From Dictyobacter kobayashii (lineage in GTDB: Bacteria > Chloroflexota > Ktedonobacteria > Ktedonobacterales > Ktedonobacteraceae): DNA of 64,000 bases. The position numbers and the translations under genes were made by a program. Below the pieces are notes generated by a model. The model searched no databases. It was given only the letters and a program-made list of their open reading frames with translations, and was not told the origin of the DNA. Each line of letters starts with the position of its first letter. The first letter of the stretch is position 1. The stretch spans positions 2,480,001 to 2,544,000 of the forward strand of contig NZ_BIFS01000001.1 of assembly GCF_003967555.1 (NCBI RefSeq), written 5' to 3'. Shown here piece after piece: positions 43,599-52,466 of this stretch.

Positions 43599-44692
43599 TC
43601 GCGTCCCTCCCCTCTATGGTTGCGTTGTAGCAAGCTGCCAACGCGTGTCCCCAGGCTACTTAGTCCACTGGGAAAGAAGATCAAGACGAGCAATAACAAT
43701 AACCCGTAGATACCTGTAAGCAGGGTCGAGATCTGCAATTGGAACGAACCAATCGTCAAGGGACTGGGCAATTGTCCCAATAACAGAGGCAGGAAGCCAA
43801 CAAAGATAGCGCCCAGGATCGAGCCGGTCAACGAGCCCAGTCCACCCACGACAATCATGGCCAGGAAAGCGATGGTCTGGTCCACGCTGGACATGCTGGA
43901 AGAGGCGGTGGTAGCCCAGGTGGCATACAGGGAGCCCGCCAGCCCGGTCATGGCGGCACTGATCACAAATGCCTGTAGTTTATATTTCGTTAAATTGATC
44001 CCGAATGCCTCGGCCGCCGTTTCGTTATCGCGAATCGCCACCCAGGCGCGCCCAACCCGCGAATGGAGCAGATGATAGCTCAGGAAGAGCAAGATAACCA
44101 CGATGGCGAAGACGAAATAATAAAGTGTATGATCCTCATTCAAAAAATCTGGCAGGTTGCTCAGATCATAGTTCTGGCGTCCAGCCGTAGTATCCCAAAA
44201 ATTCAGCAGGGCGCCAACCGTGGTTACCAGCCCCAGCGTAGCTACGGCCAGGTGGGCACCGGAGATACGTAGAGCAGGGGCTCCCACCACCAGGCCCAGC
44301 AGGGCTGAGACAAGGACTGCCACCAGGATACCAACCCAGTAGGGCTGACCGAGGTCGCTGCTCAGCCAGGTAAGCATATAGGCACTTACCCCGAAGAAAG
44401 CGGCATTGCCTAGCGCAGGTTGGGCAGCATAGCCAGTCAGGATATTCTGGGCCAGGGCCGCCAGGATAAAGATGCCGATCAGTGAGAGGTGGTGCAATTG
44501 AAAACCAGAACTGAAACCAAAGATCTGATCATAGAGTGTGGGCAGTAGGATCAATACGAGGAGGCCAATGATACTGGCCAGCCAGCCACGCTGCCGCGAG
44601 AGGCGCGCGATCAGACCATTCTCCCTCGGCGGCTCTGGCTGCGCCGCCACTACTGGCGCTATCTCCTGATCCATTGCCGGCTTCTGTGTCAT
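43595..44692 (-). CDS. livM: Branched-chain-type ABC transporter permease LivM
   Basis: Permease with about ten hydrophobic helices after a 40-residue cytoplasmic N-terminus. Family marks are GYAAQPALGNAAFFGVSAY (usual GYAGQLSLG.AAFFGIGAY) and RVGRAWVAIRDNETAAEAFGIN, the loop that contacts the ATPase. Start ATG 44692 has AAAGGAG 8 bases upstream; the longer frame to 44731 overlaps livH and lacks a site. Confidence 0.9.
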   Translation of the reverse strand: MTQKPAMDQEIAPVVAAQPEPPRENGLIARLSRQRGWLASIIGLLVLILLPTLYDQIFGFSSGFQLHHLSLIGIFILAALAQNILTGYAAQPALGNAAFFGVSAYMLTWLSSDLGQPYWVGILVAVLVSALLGLVVGAPALRISGAHLAVATLGLVTTVGALLNFWDTTAGRQNYDLSNLPDFLNEDHTLYYFVFAIVVILLFLSYHLLHSRVGRAWVAIRDNETAAEAFGINLTKYKLQAFVISAAMTGLAGSLYATWATTASSSMSSVDQTIAFLAMIVVGGLGSLTGSILGAIFVGFLPLLLGQLPSPLTIGSFQLQISTLLTGIYGLLLLLVLIFFPSGLSSLGTRVGSLLQRNHRGEGRE

Positions 44693-44708
44693 AGCTGCAA
44701 CTCCTTTG

Positions 44709-45626
44709 CTACACACGCCGCAGCAGCGCACTACCGCGCAACCCCTGTGGTCTAATCAGTAGCACAATGACAAAACCTACAAAGATCAATGTATCGCGGA
44801 TGGCAGGATTGCTGATATCTAATGATCCAAGCATATGTCCGGCCAGTAAGTAGGCCAGCAGGTTGCTGACCAGGCCAACCAGCATGCCACCGATAAGGGC
44901 GCCTGGCAGGCTATCCAGCCCTCCGAGCACGGCGCCAATAAAAGCCGGTAGTAGAATGGGATCCATAAATTGCACATTGATCAGGTTGCTCTGGCCCGCC
45001 AGCAAGATACCACAGACCGCCGCCAGCAATGAGCTCAAGACCCAGACCAGCATGAAGATACCTCCCACGGAGGCTCCCATCAGGCGCGTTGCGGAGATGC
45101 TATCAGACATTGCGCGCATGGCGATACCCAGCCGGGTGTGCATCAGAAAGAGGTTCAATCCCAGCATTAAGGCTGCGGTTACCACCAGAATGATGATAGA
45201 GATGGCTGAAATATACAGCCCTCCCACGTGCATAGCCTGGCCTTCAAATGGCGTAGAAAAATGCTGCACCTCGGCCAGCTGCGGCCAGATGGCCTGGGTG
45301 ACCGTTTCCAGTACCAGGGCCAGGGCCAGCGTGGCAATGGCTTTGGTGAAAACCGGCGCATGCAAGACGGGTCGCGCAAAGCCCCGCTCCAGTACGATTC
45401 CCAGCAGTGGTGCAAATAATAGTGTGAGGAATAAAGCTAACCAGAAATTGAGTCGCGGTCCGGTCAATAAAATATACATAAAACAGGCACACAGGGCAGC
45501 GATAGCTCCATAAGCAAAGTTTAGCACCCCCGTGGTGCGATAGATCAAAACGATACCCAGCGTTAATAATCCATACAGGCTGCCTGTGACCAGTCCCGCT
45601 ATGACGACTTGCAAAAATGCGACCAT
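44709..45626 (-). CDS. livH: Branched-chain-type ABC transporter permease LivH
   Basis: First gene of the operon livH-livM-livG-livF-bdhA. The 305 residues form about eight helices with family motifs GLVTGSLYGLLTLGIVLIYRTTGVLNFAYGA at the N-terminus (shown in parts), MRAMSDSISATRLMG and FIGAVLGGLDSLPGALIGG. GGAGG lies 8 bases before the ATG. The upstream region carries operator O2. The Liv (HAAT) family imports amino acids, amides, urea and also small organic acids, so a 3-hydroxybutyrate substrate is possible but unproven. Confidence 0.9.
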   Translation of the reverse strand: MVAFLQVVIAGLVTGSLYGLLTLGIVLIYRTTGVLNFAYGAIAALCACFMYILLTGPRLNFWLALFLTLLFAPLLGIVLERGFARPVLHAPVFTKAIATLALALVLETVTQAIWPQLAEVQHFSTPFEGQAMHVGGLYISAISIIILVVTAALMLGLNLFLMHTRLGIAMRAMSDSISATRLMGASVGGIFMLVWVLSSLLAAVCGILLAGQSNLINVQFMDPILLPAFIGAVLGGLDSLPGALIGGMLVGLVSNLLAYLLAGHMLGSLDISNPAIRDTLIFVGFVIVLLIRPQGLRGSALLRRV

Positions 45627-45673
45627 TGCATCTGCCTCCGCCCTGGCTATAATCTTAATCCATTAGCCTAAAC

Positions 45674-45728
45674 ATGACAGGTGAGTCATGTCTTATGTAT
45701 CATGCCATGAAGATGACTCTGCTGTCAA
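45674..45728 (-). promoter_or_regulatory. livH operon promoter and operator O2
   Basis: On the minus strand TTGACA (45723-45728) and CATGAT (45699-45704), spacer 18, are followed by operator O2, ATGACAGGTGAGTCAT, at 45674-45689. Flanking bases extend the symmetry to ACATGAC...GTCATGT. The site is about 48 bases upstream of livH. Confidence 0.65.
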
Positions 45729-46088
45729 GTTGTAAAAATAAAAAGCCCTGGCTTTTTATTTTTACAACTTGGCGCCTGCGGCGCCGGGTTAGGAGTGTGG
45801 AGTGTATGATGGGCGGCTGCGGCCGCCCATCATACACTCCACACAGGAAAGAATGGGCCCCTTCTCGCTGGCTCGTAATCTCCCTGTTTGCAGGGGAGGA
45901 GGCTGCCCACCACATACACTCCACACCTGCAAGAATTGAGATCGTATCGCTGGCTCGTAATCTCCTTGTTTGCAGGTAGGAGGAGGCTGCAGCCGTCCAC
46001 CACATACACTCCACACAGGAAAGAATGGAGATCGTCTTGCTTGCTCGTAATTTCCCTGCGCTCTCTAGACGAACAGTAAAAAGCCCTG
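45726..46088. repeat. Palindromic repeat element G (family 2)
   Basis: Located between divergent livH and the binding-protein gene. It starts with an A/T-rich hairpin (about 45726-45771), then the palindrome GGCGCCTGCGGCGCC (45771-45785), then a strong hairpin (45795-45844, loop TGCG). The segment TACACTCCACAC with following AAGAAT...CGTATCGCTGGCTCGTAAT recurs at 45833, 45915 and 46005, giving three diverged tandem units. It ends with CGAACAGTAAAAAGCCCTGAT. Element H at 59126-59291 shares the same head, hairpin plan and tail. Confidence 0.75.
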
Positions 46089-46118
46089 ATAAAAAGGGGA
46101 AGATGTTTTTTCAACCCC

Positions 46119-46169
46119 TTGACATTTCATGCTCGTATCGGTTATATGTGAAACATGACTCATGTATCA
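46119..46169 (+). promoter_or_regulatory. Binding-protein gene promoter and operator O3
   Basis: TTGACA (46119-46124) and TTATAT (46141-46146), spacer 16, are followed by operator O3, ATGACTCATGTATCAT, at 46154-46169, a full match to the shared consensus. The site would cover the transcription start, the classic place for a repressor. The ATG is 46 bases downstream. Confidence 0.75.
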
Positions 46170-46215
46170 TATTCCTGACCACACAAGTGGTGTTAGCAAA
46201 TGGGAGCGAGACAAC

Positions 46216-47445
46216 ATGGATCTTCTTATACGGCTTCGGATAGGGAAACGATATGCAGCGTTGCTGGTCGCCGTGGCCGCTATGTTTACCCTGGCAGCAT
46301 GTGGTGGCAGCGGGACAAATACCACCGCGGCAGCCAGCGTACCCGGTGTGAGCAACGACACGATTACAATTGGTGCGGTACTGGATACAACAGGTCCATT
46401 GAAAGTAATCTGCGCACCGATCCTGGCTGGAGATCAACTTTATTTCGACAAGATCAATGCGGCCGGTGGCATCAATGGGCGCAAGGTCAAACTGGTTCAA
46501 GTCAGCGATGATGGAGACTCAACCAAGACAAAAGGTGCGGTACGCCAGCTATTTGAGCAAGACAATGCCTTCGCCCTGTTTCAGGTCTGCGGTTCAGGCA
46601 ATGCGAATGTAGCTGAAAGTTATACCAATCCTAAGGGGATTCCTTTCGTTGATCCCATCGGCGGTGGCTCCAAGTTTGTTGATGCACAGGGAAAAGCGCT
46701 GCCCTGGGTCTGGATGACTCAACCCAACTATGGGGATGAAGGCCACGTAATTGGCTATTATTTGACCAGTAAGCAGCATGCTAAAACAGTTGGCTTACTC
46801 TATGAGGATGACGTGCTGGGCTTACAGCAAAAGTCTACCTTGAGCGAATCGCTACAAAAAAATGGGGCCAAATTGACGGCCTCAATAGGCTATAACGCGG
46901 CTCAGCCCGACTTTACAGCTGCGGTACAGGCCTTAAAAGCCACCCATCCGGATGTCATCGTCTTGAACGGTCTACCCGGCCCTACGGCTAAATTCGTTGC
47001 CGCAGCCAGCAGCCAGGGTTATCGTCCGCCCATGGGCTACCTGGCCAATTATCCAATGGCCGATAATTCCTGGGCTAAAGTTCTGGGATCCGCCGGCGAT
47101 GGCACTTATGTGAGTGGCTATACCAGCACTACTTCACCGATTGGCCAGGAGTATTTGAAAGCCACCTCCGGTGATGCGGTTTTCAGTGCGTACAAATTCT
47201 ATGGTTATATCAATTCTAAGATCTTCTCAGATGCATTGAGCAAAGCTGGTAAAAACCCGACTCGCGATAGCCTGCGCGATGCATTGGATCACGATTTCAA
47301 TAACTACGATACAGGATTTGGCCCTAGCCTGACCTGGACCCCAGACAAGCATGGTGGTGTCAGCGACTTTATGTTCTTCCAGATCAAACAGTCTCAGCTC
47401 ACGCCAGCCAGCGACTTTATTAAAGCAGCCCAGGTCTGGCCATAA
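46216..47445 (+). CDS. Liv-type ABC transporter substrate-binding lipoprotein
   Basis: Type I periplasmic-binding-protein fold of the leucine-binding family, about 409 residues. A lipoprotein signal ends in LAACGGSG, so the protein is tethered outside the membrane. The core begins ITIGAVLDTTGPLKVICAPILAGDQLYFDKINAAGGINGRKVKL and shows the usual two-lobe pattern (VIVLNGLPGP in lobe two). Start ATG 46216 with GGGAG 9 bases upstream. It faces away from livHMGF across element G and shares their operator, so it is the likely receptor of that importer. A terminator-like attenuator follows before the hydrolase gene, consistent with higher expression of the receptor. Confidence 0.9.
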   Translation: MDLLIRLRIGKRYAALLVAVAAMFTLAACGGSGTNTTAAASVPGVSNDTITIGAVLDTTGPLKVICAPILAGDQLYFDKINAAGGINGRKVKLVQVSDDGDSTKTKGAVRQLFEQDNAFALFQVCGSGNANVAESYTNPKGIPFVDPIGGGSKFVDAQGKALPWVWMTQPNYGDEGHVIGYYLTSKQHAKTVGLLYEDDVLGLQQKSTLSESLQKNGAKLTASIGYNAAQPDFTAAVQALKATHPDVIVLNGLPGPTAKFVAAASSQGYRPPMGYLANYPMADNSWAKVLGSAGDGTYVSGYTSTTSPIGQEYLKATSGDAVFSAYKFYGYINSKIFSDALSKAGKNPTRDSLRDALDHDFNNYDTGFGPSLTWTPDKHGGVSDFMFFQIKQSQLTPASDFIKAAQVWP

Positions 47446-47475
47446 TAGTAACCAACCGCTCTCTGTCCTGTTAGA

Positions 47476-47507
47476 CCTGGAGGTGCCCTCACCTCCAGGC
47501 TTTTTAT
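47476..47507 (+). terminator. Attenuator-type terminator between binding protein and hydrolase
   Basis: Perfect 10-bp stem CCTGGAGGTG/CACCTCCAGG with a CCCT loop followed by CTTTTTA. It would reduce, not necessarily stop, transcription into the hydrolase gene. Confidence 0.8.
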
Positions 47508-47521
47508 AGGGGGTCAAACCT

Positions 47522-48385
47522 ATGCCATTACAACCTGTTCGCGATACGTTTGTGACCACCAGCAGGCTCACACATCATTATGTTCAGTGGGGAGAACAGG
47601 GAACGCCGATCATTTGTGCCCATGGCCTGACGGCCAATGCATTCTTCTTCCAGGCTATTGCCGAAGAGCTGGCGCGCGACCACCGTGTGTTTGCCTATGA
47701 CTTACGCGGACGCGGTCTCAGCGACCAACCAGAACACGGCTATAGTGTACCTATCCATGCGGCAGACCTGTCGGCGCTCATTGAGGCACTGGAGATGGAA
47801 CAGCCCATCATACTGGGACACTCCCTGGGTGCGTTAGTCGCCTTATATTTTGCGGCCAACTATCCAACGCAATTAAGCAAGTTGATCCTGGTAGATGGCG
47901 GCGCTCCCCTCCCCTGGCAAAAGGCTGAGGACCAGCCAGCCTGGTTAGCGGCGGCCGTCAATCGGCTGGGGGTCGCGGTCCCTTCGTATCAAGAGTACAT
48001 CCAGCGTCTAAAGGCAGCTCCATTTTTGGGACCCTACTGGAATGAATTTGTGGATATCTATTTTGAGCACGATGTCGCCCCGCAGAGCGATGGCTCGGTG
48101 ATCTCGCGCAGCTATCGCGAAGGCATTCTAGAAGAGGGCCGGAATTCAGCTGAGGCCAGACCTGAAGAACAATGGGGCAGGGTACAGGTGCCAACCTTGA
48201 TTCTACGCGCCGGCCAGGGATTGGTATATCCCGATGACCAGCTGCTCTCGGAAACAGCAGCGGCAGCCATGCAGCAAGCTATCAAAAACAGCCAGTTCCG
48301 GAATTTCCCGACCCTCAACCACTATACAGTGCTGTTCAATGTAGAACCAGAGCCGGTCGAGGCTATGCGTACCTTTATCGCATAA
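47522..48385 (+). CDS. Alpha/beta hydrolase
   Basis: A 287-residue cytosolic hydrolase. The oxyanion region is GTPIICAHGLTAN, the nucleophile elbow GHSLGA (Ser near residue 101), the acid probably in the strand before the VYPDDQLL segment, and the His in FPTLNHYTVLF. DLRGRGLSDQP is a family hallmark. It probably shares the O3 promoter with the binding protein. In this setting it might split imported hydroxybutyrate oligomers or other esters, which is inference only. AGGGGG lies 8 bases before the ATG. Confidence 0.85.
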   Translation: MPLQPVRDTFVTTSRLTHHYVQWGEQGTPIICAHGLTANAFFFQAIAEELARDHRVFAYDLRGRGLSDQPEHGYSVPIHAADLSALIEALEMEQPIILGHSLGALVALYFAANYPTQLSKLILVDGGAPLPWQKAEDQPAWLAAAVNRLGVAVPSYQEYIQRLKAAPFLGPYWNEFVDIYFEHDVAPQSDGSVISRSYREGILEEGRNSAEARPEEQWGRVQVPTLILRAGQGLVYPDDQLLSETAAAAMQQAIKNSQFRNFPTLNHYTVLFNVEPEPVEAMRTFIA

Positions 48386-48422
48386 CTTCTCCCTACCGGG
48401 GCTGATTACTCCAACATAGCCA

Positions 48423-48464
48423 GGCCGGGGCAGCAGTCCTTTACTTGCTGCCCCGGCCTTTTTT
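48423..48464. terminator. Bidirectional terminator between convergent hydrolase and depolymerase genes
   Basis: Perfect 13-bp stem GGCCGGGGCAGCA/TGCTGCCCCGGCC (48423-48435 and 48446-48458) followed by T6 on the plus strand. Confidence 0.85.
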
Positions 48465-48479
48465 AAGCACCAGGGATAA

Positions 48480-50153
48480 CTATTGATATTGGACTTTCAA
48501 GACTGGCACATAGGAACCGCCTGAATCTCCGCTATAGAAATCCATCACATCCATCTGATAGGTATTGTTGGTGGCCTTCGAGAAATGGATGCGGAACTGG
48601 GTATGGCCGCTAAAATTGATATACTTGAAGGCGCTAGAAGCGATGATATCGCTGGTCGCCTGGTTGGTCTGGGTAGGAACAACATTGAAGTTGCCAACAT
48701 TGGTTTGACCAGCATTGGCATTGTAGTCAGCCTGCTCAAGGGCATTATTGCCATTGAAACCGCCAATGGGCGAGATATCCGCGCTGATTGAACCAAGATC
48801 CCCTTGATAGAAATAGGGATCATAGCGATAAAGGGTCAGGGTGGCACTGACAACGGTCGATCCAGCCGGTATCTGACTGGTATCAAAAGAGACAATGCTT
48901 ACTTCAGCCTGGTTGAGCGAGGTTGAGCCAGCCTGCAGATAGGCCAGCGCACCCATCGGGATGCCATCATTGGGATAGATATAACCATCTTCGGCAGCAA
49001 TCGAGGGCAGGGTAACGGTATGGGTAGGCTGCGGTGTCGGTGTAACGCTCGGTGTGGGTGTCACGGTCGGCGTCGATCCCGGTGTTGGTGTCGCGGTTGG
49101 GGTAGTTCCCGGTGTTGGCGTCGGCGTTGGGCTCTGGCCATTCTTCGGATGGTTCATGAAAAATGTATACATCGCATTGGTCGCACTCGGCCCTTTGGAA
49201 TCGGTATAGGAGCCGCTGCTGCTCCCACCAGACCAGGCATGGCCCATACTACTGATTTTCCAGTATTCCTCGATCTCGTTGCCACTATTGTCATTCCAGG
49301 TCTGGGTGGTATAAGAGTAGCCACCGGAAACCTGACCGTTAGTGTTGGTCGAGGGACTACTAAAGCTGGCATTATAGCTGCCATTTGAAGCCAGGTGATC
49401 GGTCTGCATCCACTGCTCGATAACCTGGTCGCCATTGACCGGGTAGACGGTATAATCGCTCTGCCCCTGGAAATCAATCGTTGGAACGACACGGGCCGCG
49501 CTGCCCATGGCATTATAAGCCGCCTGCCCCTGTTGCGTTGGACTGGGGCCGCCCTGCGATTGAGCCGTGGTGGCTGATGTCAGCGAGGTGGCCGCCTGAT
49601 ATTCCAGCCCTGAATGCACCCCGATGGCGGCAAAGATATCAGGATAGGTGGCACCCATGATCGCCGTCATAGCCGCCCCGGCAGACATGCCCGCGACATA
49701 GACACGATTGCTATCAATCGTCCACTGCGAGGTCGTCTGCTCTACGGTCTGGGCAATACCAGCAATGATGGCTGGCTCGCCGCTTCCACGCACCTGGTCA
49801 GCGGTCTGAAACCAGTTCCAGCACGAGGAAGAATTGTAGGTGCTCGTCTGCTGAGGATAGACCACAATAAACTGCTTCTGGTCCGCCAGGGCATTCATCT
49901 GGGTGCCATTGGCGAAGTCTGTCGGGTTTTGTGTACATCCGTGCAACATGACGATCATCGGAACGGCCGTACCAACCTGGTAGTTAGCGGGAGTATAGAC
50001 ATAATAGGGACGACTGCCAGCGGAACCATTATAGGTGTACTGTGTGAAGGTGCCACTGCTGGCATGTGCACGTTGGATAAACGGAACGGTAAACATAAGG
50101 AATGTGACCAGGACCAGTGCCAGGGCAGCAAGGCTGCGAGCCAATTTTGACAT
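48480..50153 (-). CDS. Secreted poly(3-hydroxybutyrate) depolymerase-family esterase
   Basis: Hydrolyses poly(3-hydroxybutyrate) or related polyesters outside the cell. It has a signal peptide (residues 1-31, cut near AHASS), then the catalytic domain (about 35-345): oxyanion region MLHGCTQNP, lipase box GMSAGAA (Ser near 155), Asp in FQGQSDYTVYP and His in SSMGHAWSGG. A Pro/Thr linker of about 45 residues (PTPTPTPGTTPTATPTPG type) joins a C-terminal beta domain of about 165 residues resembling DNRLRE/CBM96-like modules, probably for polymer or cell-surface binding. The PHB depolymerase family also contains feruloyl and acetyl-xylan esterases, so the polymer is inferred from the genes around it. 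GAGGGGG precedes the ATG; operator O4 lies upstream. Confidence 0.85.
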   Translation of the reverse strand: MSKLARSLAALALVLVTFLMFTVPFIQRAHASSGTFTQYTYNGSAGSRPYYVYTPANYQVGTAVPMIVMLHGCTQNPTDFANGTQMNALADQKQFIVVYPQQTSTYNSSSCWNWFQTADQVRGSGEPAIIAGIAQTVEQTTSQWTIDSNRVYVAGMSAGAAMTAIMGATYPDIFAAIGVHSGLEYQAATSLTSATTAQSQGGPSPTQQGQAAYNAMGSAARVVPTIDFQGQSDYTVYPVNGDQVIEQWMQTDHLASNGSYNASFSSPSTNTNGQVSGGYSYTTQTWNDNSGNEIEEYWKISSMGHAWSGGSSSGSYTDSKGPSATNAMYTFFMNHPKNGQSPTPTPTPGTTPTATPTPGSTPTVTPTPSVTPTPQPTHTVTLPSIAAEDGYIYPNDGIPMGALAYLQAGSTSLNQAEVSIVSFDTSQIPAGSTVVSATLTLYRYDPYFYQGDLGSISADISPIGGFNGNNALEQADYNANAGQTNVGNFNVVPTQTNQATSDIIASSAFKYINFSGHTQFRIHFSKATNNTYQMDVMDFYSGDSGGSYVPVLKVQYQ

Positions 50154-50330
50154 GAAAGCCCCCTCTCACGACTATGTTGTGAGGTAACTATCCGCACAGG
50201 AATGGCGAATAGATGCAAACACTGCTCAACAATGAGCAAATAAAGAGTCAGGCTAAAAAATTAGATTGTCAAAAATATCTACCGGGCCGGGCTAAACAAA
50301 TAAGATATACAGTTGAAGCACTACATGAAC

Positions 50331-50373
50331 ATGACACATGATTCATATATCAGATCAATAGACAAATTGTCAA
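50331..50373 (-). promoter_or_regulatory. Depolymerase promoter and operator O4
   Basis: On the minus strand TTGACA (50368-50373) and ATATAT (50345-50350) are spaced by 17 bases. Operator O4, ATGACACATGATTCAT, spans 50331-50346 and overlaps the -10 box by two bases, matching 15 of 16 consensus positions. Confidence 0.75.
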
Positions 50374-50401
50374 GAGGTCACCGCCAGACAGTTGATATTA
50401 A

Positions 50402-52405
50402 TCAACTGCCCACGGTTGCCTCGGTGGTATCTCTGAATTGCGCGGCGATACGTATAAAATCATCAAAGGCATGAGGATTGCTCAGTGTATCCAGGCTGAC
50501 AATTTTATCCAGGGGCAAGCCCAAAAAGAGCTTCTTAACTGGAACTTCCAGTTTCTTTCCACTCAGGGTACGCGGGACCTCGTGAATGGCAATCACGGCA
50601 TCTGGAACATAATGGGGAGAGATAGTATTTCGAAGTCTGGTCTTAATCTTTGTGATCAGTTCCTCGCTGAGCGGCTGTGAATCTTTCAGCACAACAAATA
50701 ATGGCATATAATATGCCCCACCGGACAGCTCGACTCCAATCACCAGGCTATCAACCACCTCAGGCAGATCCTCAACGACCCGATAGATCTCGCTACTTCC
50801 CATCCTGATGCCTTTGCGATTAATGGTTGAGTCAGAGCGGCCAGAGATGATCACACTGCCCCGACTGGTCAACTGTATCCAGTCGCCATGGCGCCATATG
50901 CCGGGGTACGAGGCAAAATAGCTGTCGTTGAGGCGTTTTCCCTGGGGATCATTCCAGAAATAAATGGGCATTGAAGGGAGTGGTTCAGTCAAGACCAGTT
51001 CTCCCACCTCATTGATCACTGAGCGGCCCAGTTCATCAAACGCTTCTACCTTTGCGCCCAGGACCCTGGTCTGGATTTCACCCTCATATACGGGAAGCAG
51101 GATAGAGCCGCCGACAAAGGCCGAGCAGACATCGGTTCCACCGCTGATCGAGGCCAGCCAGAGATCCTGCTTGACCGCCTGATAGACCCAGCGAAAACCT
51201 TCCGGGGGCAGTGGTGAGCCGGTCGATCCCAAAGCGCGTAGCCGCGTTAGCTGGTGAGTTTGGACCGGTGTAATTTCAGCTTTCATGCAGGCGGTCAGAT
51301 AACCGGCACTGGTCCCAAAAACGGTAATGCCAGCCTCTTGCACGAGATCCCATAAGGTACCGAGCTGGGGATAGCCTGGGCTCCCATCATAGAGTAAGAT
51401 AGTGCTACCAACCAGCAGGCCCCCAACCAGTAAATTCCACATCATCCAGCCAGTGGTGGTAAACCAGAAAAAACGGTCTTCCGGCTTCAGATCCATCTGT
51501 AAATGCAGAAACTTTACATGCTCTAGCATGATGCCGCCCTGGCTCTGCACAATCGCCTTTGGCAGTCCCGTCGTACCCGAAGAATAGAGTACCCAGAGCG
51601 GATGGTTAAACGGTACCTGAGCGCAGGTCAAAGTATCATCATAGGCGAGCAGTTCATCCCATAATAAAATATCTGCAGCATCGGCTGAGTCAGGGGCCTC
51701 ATAGACTGAGGGGATCAGGATCGTTTTGCGCAACGTGGGTAAGGCCTGGCGCAGTTCTGCCACTATCGAGCGCCGATCCAGCATTTTCCCATTGTAGCGA
51801 TAGCCATCGGTAGCAAAGAGTACACATGGCTCAATCTGCTTGAAGCGATCAACCACGCTCCTGGTACCGAAGTCAGGGGCGCAACTGGACCAGATGGCTC
51901 CGAGGCTGGCGCAGGCCAGAAAGGCAATTATCGCCTCTTCACTGTTTGGCACATAGGCGACTACACGGTCTCCCACCCCAACACCCATGGCCGTCAGGCC
52001 ATTGGCGATCGCACCCACCTTGTGCTGTAATTCCTGCCAGGAGACCTCGCGCAAAGGAGCCGTTTCGGAACGGATAAGCAGGGCCGGTCGTTCCGCAGTG
52101 GCGTGCCGAAATACCTGTTCCACGTAGTTTAATCGGGCCCCGGCAAACCATGCGGCCCCTGGCATCTGAGGCTGCGCAAGTACCTGCGTATAGGGCTGCG
52201 ATGCCTGTATCTGCATATATTGCCAGATAGAGGCCCAGAAATCTTCCAGCCTATTTACCGACCAATCCCACAACTGCGCCTGCGTCTCCAACTGCAAGCC
52301 TTTTTCTTGCTGCAGCCAGGACATATAGCTGGTAAGATTAGCCCGCTGCTTTATCTCATCCGACGGCTTCCAGAGTAATCCATTCTCCTCGGAAATATAT
52401 TCCAT
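50402..52405 (-). CDS. Acetoacetyl-CoA synthetase (acetoacetate-CoA ligase)
   Basis: Activates acetoacetate with ATP and CoA, the step after hydroxybutyrate oxidation. The 667 residues are typical of AACS. The N-terminal ACAS-type cap (SYMSWLQQEKG ... FWASIWQYM) precedes the adenylation core with YSSGTTGLPKAIVQSQGG (about 280), FGTSAGYL, SISGGTDVCSAFVGG, GSVIISGRSDSTINRKGIRMGSSEIY (read in parts) and the C-terminal catalytic Lys in RTLSGKKLEVPVK. The combination of GTDVCSAFVGG and RMGSSEIY is specific to AACS rather than acetyl-CoA synthetase. AAGGAG lies 10 bases before the ATG; operator O5 lies upstream. Confidence 0.92.
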   Translation of the reverse strand: MEYISEENGLLWKPSDEIKQRANLTSYMSWLQQEKGLQLETQAQLWDWSVNRLEDFWASIWQYMQIQASQPYTQVLAQPQMPGAAWFAGARLNYVEQVFRHATAERPALLIRSETAPLREVSWQELQHKVGAIANGLTAMGVGVGDRVVAYVPNSEEAIIAFLACASLGAIWSSCAPDFGTRSVVDRFKQIEPCVLFATDGYRYNGKMLDRRSIVAELRQALPTLRKTILIPSVYEAPDSADAADILLWDELLAYDDTLTCAQVPFNHPLWVLYSSGTTGLPKAIVQSQGGIMLEHVKFLHLQMDLKPEDRFFWFTTTGWMMWNLLVGGLLVGSTILLYDGSPGYPQLGTLWDLVQEAGITVFGTSAGYLTACMKAEITPVQTHQLTRLRALGSTGSPLPPEGFRWVYQAVKQDLWLASISGGTDVCSAFVGGSILLPVYEGEIQTRVLGAKVEAFDELGRSVINEVGELVLTEPLPSMPIYFWNDPQGKRLNDSYFASYPGIWRHGDWIQLTSRGSVIISGRSDSTINRKGIRMGSSEIYRVVEDLPEVVDSLVIGVELSGGAYYMPLFVVLKDSQPLSEELITKIKTRLRNTISPHYVPDAVIAIHEVPRTLSGKKLEVPVKKLFLGLPLDKIVSLDTLSNPHAFDDFIRIAAQFRDTTEATVGS

Positions 52406-52466
52406 GCGATCAGGTCTCCTTCCGGGTTATGAAAAAGAGGCACATTACTGCTTGCCCGTCATAAAC

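Noticed and set aside
44863..45513. 216-residue open frame opposite livH
   Set aside because: Antisense shadow of a clear permease gene; composition is Arg/Ser/Thr-rich as expected from reading hydrophobic codons backward.
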